The notes under the pieces were generated by a model. It was not told where the DNA came from. It did not search any database and worked only from the letters and a program-made list of their open reading frames with translations. A stretch of 25,798 nt of DNA, from NCBI GenBank assembly GCA_900544705.1, contig UQWH01000026.1, positions 1 through 25,798 on the forward strand, in the 5' to 3' direction. Of the stretch, positions 15,319 through 21,845 are shown in pieces (positions within the stretch are counted from its first letter, which is position 1; each line of letters begins with the position of its first letter). The translations under genes and the position numbers were made by a program. The stretch is from an uncultured Eubacteriales bacterium (GTDB lineage Bacteria; Bacillota; Clostridia; Oscillospirales; Oscillospiraceae).

Positions 15319-15337
15319 TTATACATCAAAAAGTCAA
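15309..15337 (-). promoter_or_regulatory. promoter of the YihY-like gene
   Basis: The minus strand reads TTGACT (15337-15332), 17 bases, TATCAT (15314-15309). It shares bases 15313-15314 with the -10 box of the plus-strand promoter, so both cannot be occupied at once. Confidence 0.7.
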
Positions 15338-15397
15338 CTGGTGGAATGTGAATTTATCATATGTACCCGTTGGCGGATTCATTCCGGAAAGGACAGT

Positions 15398-16303
15398 ATG
15401 GACGAACGATACACCAGCGCAATGGCGCACTTTTGTACGAAAACAACGGTATTTGATGCAATGCAGACCATCCGTGACGCGGGCTTTGACGGACTGGATT
15501 TTCCGATCAGCGTCTACAGCCGCCCGTTGGATTCGCCTCTGCGGAAGGACGACTGGCGGCAGTGGGTGCAGTCTGTGCGGGATTTTTCCTACGAAATCGG
15601 CCTGCCGGTTTTGCAGGCGCACGCTTCGTGGGAGCAGACGGTCGCGGCGGATTTCCATTATGAATCCCCTTATGAGATCTACACGCGGACGATGGAGGCC
15701 TGCCATATGCTCGGCTGCCGGAAGCTGATCTTCCATCCGGTTCTGTATCTTTTCCGCACGCCGGACCGCGCGGTACACGAGCGGCTGCACGAGTGGAACG
15801 AGTGCTGGTTCCGGGAGCTTCTGCCGCTGGCGGAGCGGTTTGATATTGTCATACAGATCGAAAACACCTTTGACTATCGCCATGTGCAGCTGCCGGGCGA
15901 CCCCGCGATGCCCTATACCCGCGCAGAGGACATTTTGGAGTTGGTGCGCCGGCTGGACAGCGACCGCGTGCGCATCTGCCTTGACACGGGCCACGCGAAC
16001 ATCGAAAAGCAGGACGTGCCGGAGATGATCCGGAAGTACGGGAAGCTTCTCGGGACACTGCATCTGAATGATAATTACGGCTTGATCTCTCCCATTTTTG
16101 AAGATCTGCATCTTTTCCCCGGCTACGGCAGGCTGGACTGGGAGGCAATTTTTGCGGCCCTGCATGAGATAAATTACGACGGCACGATCAACATGGAACC
16201 GGTGGCGGAGCTTGACCGCCTGCCGCGGGAGCTGCGCGTTTTGCAGCTTTCCACGGCGCGGAAGATCGTACAATACTATCATCACGGAGGCGCTGATGCA
16301 TGA
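15398..16303 (+). CDS. sugar phosphate isomerase/epimerase-like TIM-barrel protein (PF01261)
   Basis: The protein has 301 residues from ATG 15398 after AAAGGA; the open frame extends to 15290 but that part contains the promoter. The xylose-isomerase-like barrel motifs include DAGFDGLDF, VIQIENTF (a metal-ligand Glu), CLDTGHANI (Asp and His), LHLNDN (His) and INMEP (Glu), so the divalent metal site looks complete. The exact substrate is unknown; the family includes sugar epimerases and isomerases and endonuclease IV relatives. It is the first gene of a four-gene operon and its stop codon overlaps the rfbA start (ATGA). This suggests, without proof, that it provides or edits a sugar for the nucleotidyltransferase. 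Confidence 0.88.
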   Translation: MDERYTSAMAHFCTKTTVFDAMQTIRDAGFDGLDFPISVYSRPLDSPLRKDDWRQWVQSVRDFSYEIGLPVLQAHASWEQTVAADFHYESPYEIYTRTMEACHMLGCRKLIFHPVLYLFRTPDRAVHERLHEWNECWFRELLPLAERFDIVIQIENTFDYRHVQLPGDPAMPYTRAEDILELVRRLDSDRVRICLDTGHANIEKQDVPEMIRKYGKLLGTLHLNDNYGLISPIFEDLHLFPGYGRLDWEAIFAALHEINYDGTINMEPVAELDRLPRELRVLQLSTARKIVQYYHHGGADA

Positions 16304-17181
16304 AGGGAATTATCCTTGCCGGCGGAAAGGGAAGCCGTCTGTACCCGATGACCAAGGCCGTATCCAAGCCCCTGATCCCGATCTATGACAAGCCGATGGT
16401 CTACTACCCGCTATCCGTGCTGCTGATGGCGGGCATCCGTGAGATCATCGTCATCACCGCGCCGGCCGATCTTTCCGCCTATCAGCGCCTGCTGGACGAC
16501 GGCGCGCAATTCGGCATCCGCATCCGTTACGGTGTGCAGAAGGTCGCGCGCGGCATCGCGGATGCCTTTCTGATCGCGGAGGATTTTATTGCGGGCGACC
16601 GCTCCTGCCTTGTGCTGGGCGACAACTTGTTCTATGGCGCGAATTTCCAGAATCTTCTTTCTGCGGCGACTGCACGGGAGAGCGGCGCGACGGTGTTCGG
16701 CTATCCCGTGAAGAACCCGGAGGCCTACGGCGTGGTTTCCTTCGACCGGAACCGCAATGTGCTTTCCATCGAAGAAAAGCCGCGGCATCCCAAATCGCGC
16801 TACGCCGTGCCGGGGCTGTATTTTTACGACGAAAACGCGGTGGAGATGGCAAAGACGCTGAAGCCCTCCGCCCGTGGAGAGTTGGAGATCACGGCACTGA
16901 ACGAACTGTACTTAAAGGAAGGCAGGCTCCATGTGGAGCTCATGGAGCGCGGCATTGCGTGGCTGGACACCGGAACGCCCGAGGGAATGCTGAACGCCGC
17001 ACAGTATGTGGAGGCGGTGCAGACCAGGCAGGGACTCTATATTGCCTGCCCGGAGGAAATCGCATGGCAGCAAGGCTTTATTTCGGATGAGCAGCTCCAC
17101 GCGACCGGTGAAGAACTGAAAATGACCGAATACGGCCAATACCTGCTGCATTTGAAACAGATGAATGAGGAAGAAGAATGA
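16300..17181 (+). CDS. rfbA: RfbA-like glucose-1-phosphate nucleotidyltransferase
   Basis: The protein has 293 residues, the normal RmlA/RfbA length. It activates glucose 1-phosphate, usually with dTTP, for deoxysugar synthesis. Motifs: LAGGKGSRLYPMT (pyrophosphorylase loop, residues 6-18), YDKPMVYYPLS, LVLGDNLFYG (about 104-113), EEKP, GLYFYD, GELEIT and WLDTGTPEGML. Two base-recognition regions differ from classic RmlA: SKQLLP reads SKPLIP (P24), and the PDGLAQAF region reads VARGIADAF, so nucleotide or sugar choice may differ. No rfbB, rfbC or rfbD is in the window. It overlaps both neighbours by four bases. Confidence 0.9.
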   Translation: MKGIILAGGKGSRLYPMTKAVSKPLIPIYDKPMVYYPLSVLLMAGIREIIVITAPADLSAYQRLLDDGAQFGIRIRYGVQKVARGIADAFLIAEDFIAGDRSCLVLGDNLFYGANFQNLLSAATARESGATVFGYPVKNPEAYGVVSFDRNRNVLSIEEKPRHPKSRYAVPGLYFYDENAVEMAKTLKPSARGELEITALNELYLKEGRLHVELMERGIAWLDTGTPEGMLNAAQYVEAVQTRQGLYIACPEEIAWQQGFISDEQLHATGEELKMTEYGQYLLHLKQMNEEEE

Positions 17182-19013
17182 TAGAAAAACTGGAACGTAT
17201 CCTCCCGACAGTACAGAAGCCGGCGAGATATGTTGGCGGGGAATACAATCAGATCGTGAAGGACCGCGCGCAGGTTGACCTGCGCGTCGCGTTCTGTTTC
17301 CCGGATACGTATGAGATCGGCATGTCCAATCTCGGAATGCGGATTCTTTATGCGGTGACGAATCGCATGGATGGCGTGTGGTGCGAGCGGGTGTTTGCAC
17401 CGTGGGGCGATATGGAAGAAGCGATGCGCAAGAATGACATTCCCCTGTATGCGCTGGAAAGCGGCGACGCGCTGGCGGAATTCGACGTGATCGCCTTCAC
17501 CGTCGGCTACGAAATGAGCTATACGAACATCCTGAATATGCTCCGGCAGGCAGAGCTGCCGCTGCACGCAGCCGACCGGACGGAGCTGAAGCATCTGGTG
17601 ATCGCGGGCGGTGCCTGCGTGTATAACCCGGAGCCGCTGGCTGACTTTATCGATCTGTTCATTCTGGGCGAGGGCGAGGAGGTCAACTGCGAGGTGCTGG
17701 AGCTTTATCGCCGGGCCAAGCGCGAGGGCTGGAGCAAGCAGGCGTTTCTTCTCGCCGCAATGAGAATAGAGGGTGTCTACGTGCCGTCCTTCTATCGGCA
17801 CAGCTACGGCCCGGACGGAAGGCTTCAAGAGATCACGCCGCTGCACGGCGCGCCGGAGCGGGTGACCAAGCGCATCATTCAGCATCTGGACGACGCGCTC
17901 TATCCGACGGATATGGTCGTTCCGAACACTGAGATCATCCACGACCGAGCCAATCTGGAGGTCATGCGCGGCTGCATCCGTGGCTGCCGCTTCTGTCAGG
18001 CGGGCTTCTGCTACCGGCCGGTGCGGCCGCGCTCGCCGGAGGTCCTGTTTCAGCAGGCGATCGCGCTGCTGGAAAATTCCGGCAGCAGCGAGATCACGCT
18101 CTCCAGCCTGTCTACCTCGGATTACCGCTGCCTGCCGGAGCTGGCGGACAAGCTGCTGGACTACTGCACGCAGCGCAAGATCAGCCTGGCGCTGCCGAGC
18201 CTGCGGGCGGACAACTTCTCCCGCGAGCTGATGCTCAAGCTGCGGCAGGTGCGCAAAAGCGGACTGACCTTCGCGCCGGAGGCCGGAACACAGCGCCTGC
18301 GCGACGCGATCAACAAGAACGTGACGGAGGAAGAGATCCTCACCACATGTGCGACGGCCTTTGAGGGCGGCTGGAACAATGTCAAGCTCTATTTTATGCT
18401 GGGCCTGCCGACGGAAACGGATGAGGACGTGCTCGGCATCGCGGAGCTGGTCTATAAAATATTGAAAACATGGCGCGAAAATGCGACAAATAAGAAGCGC
18501 GGCGTGCGCATCCATGTGGCGACGGCCTACTTTGTGCCCAAGCCCTTTACGCCCTTTCAGTGGGAAAAGCAGATCACGCCGGAGGAGTACATCCGCCGCC
18601 AGCGGCTGCTCAAGGAATCCATGCCGTCAAAGAGCGTGGAGTACAACTGGCATGACGCGCCGCTGAGCCGTCTGGAGGCCGTGCTGGCGCGCGGCGACCG
18701 CCGCCTCGGTCCGGTTCTGGAGGAAGCCGTCCGGACGGGTGCGCGCCTCGACGGCTGGGACGAATATTTTGACTATGAAAATTGGCTCAGAGCCTTTGCC
18801 GCCTGCGGAATCGACCCGGACGATTATACGACGCGCGGCTTCGGACTGGACGAGCTCCTGCCGTGGCAGACGCTCTCCGACGGCGTGAGCACGGAATTTC
18901 TGAAACGCGAGCGGGAAAAGGCCTACCGCTCTGAAACGACGGCCGACTGCCGCACGAGCTGCGCCGGCTGCGGAGCAAACCGCCTTTTGAAGGGAGGACG
19001 CTGCGATGCATAG
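17178..19013 (+). CDS. TIGR03960-family B12-binding/radical SAM protein
   Basis: The protein has 611 residues. The N-terminal part (about 30-200) resembles a B12-binding Rossmann domain but the start ATG overlaps rfbA by four bases, which fixes it. The radical-SAM cluster motif is C266-x3-C270-x2-C273 (GCIRGCRFCQ). Later come LTFAPEAGTQRLRDAIN and LYFMLGLPTETDEDV, and a C-terminal Cys cluster (CRTSCAGC) that could hold a second cluster. The reaction is not known for this family. It is nearly always paired with a TIGR03936 protein, as here, with an eight-base overlap. Confidence 0.93.
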   Translation: MIEKLERILPTVQKPARYVGGEYNQIVKDRAQVDLRVAFCFPDTYEIGMSNLGMRILYAVTNRMDGVWCERVFAPWGDMEEAMRKNDIPLYALESGDALAEFDVIAFTVGYEMSYTNILNMLRQAELPLHAADRTELKHLVIAGGACVYNPEPLADFIDLFILGEGEEVNCEVLELYRRAKREGWSKQAFLLAAMRIEGVYVPSFYRHSYGPDGRLQEITPLHGAPERVTKRIIQHLDDALYPTDMVVPNTEIIHDRANLEVMRGCIRGCRFCQAGFCYRPVRPRSPEVLFQQAIALLENSGSSEITLSSLSTSDYRCLPELADKLLDYCTQRKISLALPSLRADNFSRELMLKLRQVRKSGLTFAPEAGTQRLRDAINKNVTEEEILTTCATAFEGGWNNVKLYFMLGLPTETDEDVLGIAELVYKILKTWRENATNKKRGVRIHVATAYFVPKPFTPFQWEKQITPEEYIRRQRLLKESMPSKSVEYNWHDAPLSRLEAVLARGDRRLGPVLEEAVRTGARLDGWDEYFDYENWLRAFAACGIDPDDYTTRGFGLDELLPWQTLSDGVSTEFLKREREKAYRSETTADCRTSCAGCGANRLLKGGRCDA

Positions 19014-19653
19014 AGTCCTCTTTGAAAAGACCGGAACGGCGATCTGGATGTCGCATCTCGACCTGATGCGGCTGATGCAGCGGGCCTTCCGCCGTGCGGG
19101 CGTGCTGCTGCACCATTCGCAGGGCTACACACCCCATGCCTATGTCTCCATGCTGCTGCCGCTGAGCGTCGGCATGGAAAGCCACTGCGAGATCATGGAA
19201 TATGAGATCGACACCGAGGAGGCGATCACCCCGGAGATGCTCAATCAGGTGCTGCCCGCGGGTGTGCACGTCCTTGCGGTCTACGAGAGCAGCCGGAAGG
19301 GAAAAGAGCTTGTCTGGATGCGGGTGCGCCTGACGATGGAATATGACCGCGGCGTGCCTTCGGGTGCGGCGGAGCGGATCACGGCGCTTCTCACCGGACC
19401 GACGCTTGTGGTGGAAAAGCGCACCAAGCGCGGCATGGAGGAAACGGATGTGCGGCCGCTGCTGCACGATTGCCGGATCGAAACGCAGGCGGAAAGGCTC
19501 GTGATGACCGCCGTGGTCAGCGCGCAGAATCCGCCGCTCAACCCCATGCTGCTGGCCGCGGCGATCGAGCGCTATCTGCCGGAGCTTGCGCCGGATTTTG
19601 TCAAGTGCTGCCGCCTTGCAATGCTGGATACGGCGGAGGAGGACTTCCGCTGA
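19006..19653 (+). CDS. TIGR03936/DUF2344 radical-SAM-associated protein
   Basis: The protein has 215 residues from ATG 19006, overlapping the previous gene by eight bases, with AGGGAGG upstream. Conserved features are FEKTGTAIWMSHLDLMRLMQRAFRRAG and YTPHAYVSMLLPLSVG near the N terminus. It has no cluster motif of its own and presumably works with the TIGR03960 protein. In other genomes this pair often precedes a ribonuclease E/G and ribosomal L21 genes, suggesting RNA modification; that neighbourhood is absent here. It is the last gene of the operon. Confidence 0.93.
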   Translation: MHRVLFEKTGTAIWMSHLDLMRLMQRAFRRAGVLLHHSQGYTPHAYVSMLLPLSVGMESHCEIMEYEIDTEEAITPEMLNQVLPAGVHVLAVYESSRKGKELVWMRVRLTMEYDRGVPSGAAERITALLTGPTLVVEKRTKRGMEETDVRPLLHDCRIETQAERLVMTAVVSAQNPPLNPMLLAAAIERYLPELAPDFVKCCRLAMLDTAEEDFR

Positions 19654-19682
19654 GTGTTTTTCGCGGAAATCCGGAAAGACGG

Positions 19683-19711
19683 TTGACCATAATCCCTGCG
19701 CGTGGTATCAT
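19683..19711 (+). promoter_or_regulatory. promoter of the FemAB pair
   Basis: TTGACC (19683-19688), 17 bases, TATCAT (19706-19711), giving a leader of about 27 bases before ATG 19745. No strong terminator lies between the DUF2344 gene and this promoter, so read-through from the upstream operon is possible. Confidence 0.75.
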
Positions 19712-19744
19712 ATGGATAGACTTTTTTCGATCGAGGGTTTTGGA

Positions 19745-20752
19745 ATGACTGAGATTGTTGATATGACCAACGCGGCGGAGCTGGATGCCTTTGTCGAGCG
19801 CCATCCCCGCTGCCATTTTATGCAGACCTCTCTCTATGGCCGCTTCCGCACAGACCGCACGTGGACGGGCATCATCTGCCGCGACCGCAATCGTAATATC
19901 CGCGGGACGATGGCGCTGCTGCGCCACACGACGCATCATTTTAACCTCTCCTTCTTCTATGCGCCGCGCGGGCCGATCTTTGACGACGGTGATTTGGCGA
20001 CGTTCCGGGAGCTGATCGAGGCGGCGCGGCAGCTTGCAAAGCAGTGCGGCGCCTATATGCTGCGCGTGGATCCTGCGATCGAGGAAACGGATGCGGCATT
20101 TTTGCAGTGCGCACAGGAGCTGGGTTTCCGCCGCAAGGATGCGGTGGACTATTCCATGAGTCAGCCGCGGATGTGCTATATCTCCGACCTTGCAGGACTG
20201 GACACGGAGTCCTTGCTGATGCACTACAGCCGCATGAAGCGCTATGACGTGCGCCGTGCGATGCGCAATGGCGTGACCGTGCGCATGGGCAGCGTGGAGG
20301 ACGTGCCGGTATTCAATCGGATGATGGAAGCAACGGCGGAGAAAAAGGGCTTCACTCCGCGCTCTGCCGAGTATTTCAGCCGTTTTCTCACGAATCTCGG
20401 CGAGGGCGCGCAGATGTATCTTGCCGAAAAGGACGGGAAGGTCATCGCGGGTGCGATCACGATGGAATACGGCAACTGCATGTGGCATATGTTCGGCTGT
20501 TCCGACCGCGAGTACCATGCCGACTGCCCCAACGAGCTGCTGCAATACGCGATGCAGTGCCACGCGATCCAGAACGGCCGCCGCTGGTTTGACTTTTACG
20601 GCGTCGAGGGTTATCCGGTAGAGGAAAACCCAAAGTATGGCCTGCACAAGTACAAGCAGGGCTTCGGTGCGCAGTTCCACGCCTACGCGGGCGAGTTTGA
20701 TCTGCCCATCCGTCCGCTGGTCGAACGCATCATGCGGCTGCGTCAGAGCTGA
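19745..20752 (+). CDS. FemAB/FemX-type peptidoglycan bridge aminoacyltransferase 1
   Basis: The protein has 335 residues from ATG 19745, with only a weak GAGGG site eight bases upstream; the open frame extends to 19586 but would cross the promoter. It has two GNAT-like halves: HFMQTSLYGRF near the N terminus, YAPRGPIFD, then SRMKRYDVRRAMRNGV, LAEKDGKVIAGAITM, ELLQYAMQCHAI and YPVEENPKYGLHKYKQGFGA. Enzymes of this family add amino acids from aminoacyl-tRNA to the peptidoglycan stem peptide. The length matches Weissella FemX, without the coiled-coil arm of Staphylococcus FemA. Which residue is added is unknown. It is followed 22 bases later by a close paralog. Confidence 0.9.
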   Translation: MTEIVDMTNAAELDAFVERHPRCHFMQTSLYGRFRTDRTWTGIICRDRNRNIRGTMALLRHTTHHFNLSFFYAPRGPIFDDGDLATFRELIEAARQLAKQCGAYMLRVDPAIEETDAAFLQCAQELGFRRKDAVDYSMSQPRMCYISDLAGLDTESLLMHYSRMKRYDVRRAMRNGVTVRMGSVEDVPVFNRMMEATAEKKGFTPRSAEYFSRFLTNLGEGAQMYLAEKDGKVIAGAITMEYGNCMWHMFGCSDREYHADCPNELLQYAMQCHAIQNGRRWFDFYGVEGYPVEENPKYGLHKYKQGFGAQFHAYAGEFDLPIRPLVERIMRLRQS

Positions 20753-20774
20753 GTGAGCAAAGGAAGGAAATCTC

Positions 20775-21791
20775 ATGATAGAATTTGTCGATATTGATCA
20801 TGCGCAGGAGCTGGATGCCTTCGTCACCGCGCATGAGTGGAGCCATTTTATGCAGACCTCCCTGTGGGGACGGGTGAAGAGCGACTGGGGCTGGCACGGC
20901 ATCCTCTGCCGGAGCGAGGACGGAAAGATTCGCGGCACGATGGCAATTTTGCAGCACAATATCCACTACACCAATACCTGCCTGCTGTACGCGCCGCGCG
21001 GCCCAATCTTTGACCACACGGATTTTGCGACCTTTGAAGAGCTGATCGCCGGAGCACGCGAGCTTGCCAAACGCCAGAAGGCCTATGCCATCCGCATTGA
21101 CCCGATGTTTGAAGAGGGCAGCCGGGGCTTTATGGAGGAAACGGAAAAGCTGGGCTTTACCTGCAACGCCGCTTCGGATTATTCGCTGTTCCAGCCGCGC
21201 ATGACCTATGTCATCGACCTGACGGGCCTGACGGCGGACAGCCTGCTTGCAAGCTACACGCGCATGAAACGCTATGACGTGCGCCGCGCGATCCGCAGCG
21301 GCGTGACGGTGCGCATGGGCGGCGTGGAGGACATCCCGGAATTCTGCCGGATGATGGCGTCCACGGCCGAGCGCAGGGGCTTTGCCGCACGCAGCAAGGA
21401 CTATTTCACCGCATTTCTGACGCGGCTCGGCGAAGGCGCGCGGATGTATCTTGCGGAAAAGGATGGCAAGATCATTGCCGGGACGATCACGATGGAGCTG
21501 GGCAACCGGATGTGGCATATGTACGGCTGCTCCGATCGCAGCTATCACGCCGATTGCCCCAACGAGCTGCTGCAATATACCATGCAGTGCCATGCGATTG
21601 AGCAGGGACTGCGGTGGTACGATTTCCGCGGCGTGAACGGCTATCCCGTGGAGGATAATCCGCAGATCGGTCTGCACCGCTATAAGCAGGGCTTCGGCGC
21701 GCAGTTCCACGCCTATGTCGGTCAGCTGGATCTTCTGACGCGGCCGGTCATGGGCCGTCTGGTCAATCTGATGATGCGGATGAAGCAGTAA
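20775..21791 (+). CDS. FemAB/FemX-type peptidoglycan bridge aminoacyltransferase 2
   Basis: The protein has 338 residues from ATG 20775 after AAGGAAGG. It aligns end to end with the preceding protein without obvious gaps, and well over half of positions are identical by eye: HFMQTSLWGR, YAPRGPIFD, TRMKRYDVRRAIRSGVTVRMG, LAEKDGKIIAGTITME, CPNELLQYTMQCHAI, YPVEDNPQIGLHRYKQGFGAQFHAY. This is a tandem duplication in one operon. Two paralogs could add successive residues of a two-residue cross-bridge or differ in acceptor or donor choice. Confidence 0.9.
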   Translation: MIEFVDIDHAQELDAFVTAHEWSHFMQTSLWGRVKSDWGWHGILCRSEDGKIRGTMAILQHNIHYTNTCLLYAPRGPIFDHTDFATFEELIAGARELAKRQKAYAIRIDPMFEEGSRGFMEETEKLGFTCNAASDYSLFQPRMTYVIDLTGLTADSLLASYTRMKRYDVRRAIRSGVTVRMGGVEDIPEFCRMMASTAERRGFAARSKDYFTAFLTRLGEGARMYLAEKDGKIIAGTITMELGNRMWHMYGCSDRSYHADCPNELLQYTMQCHAIEQGLRWYDFRGVNGYPVEDNPQIGLHRYKQGFGAQFHAYVGQLDLLTRPVMGRLVNLMMRMKQ

Positions 21792-21806
21792 TAATAGGGC
21801 AAACAA

Positions 21807-21839
21807 AATGCCGTCCCCGGTTTCGCCGGAGACGGCATT
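21807..21839. terminator. shared terminator between FemAB 2 and the P-type ATPase
   Basis: AATGCCGTC pairs with GACGGCATT, with an inner CCGG/CCGG and a loop TTTCG. On the minus strand a TTTTGTTT run follows, so it fits best as the ATPase terminator; on the plus strand the T-tract is weak. Confidence 0.8.
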
Positions 21840-21845
21840 ATAAGT

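Noticed and set aside
17037..18515. 492-codon minus-strand open frame under the radical SAM gene
   Set aside because: It is antisense to a well-conserved gene and has no recognisable motif or ribosome-binding site.
19601..21806. Two long minus-strand open frames opposite the FemAB pair
   Set aside because: They mirror each other because the FemAB genes are duplicated; the coding signal is on the plus strand.
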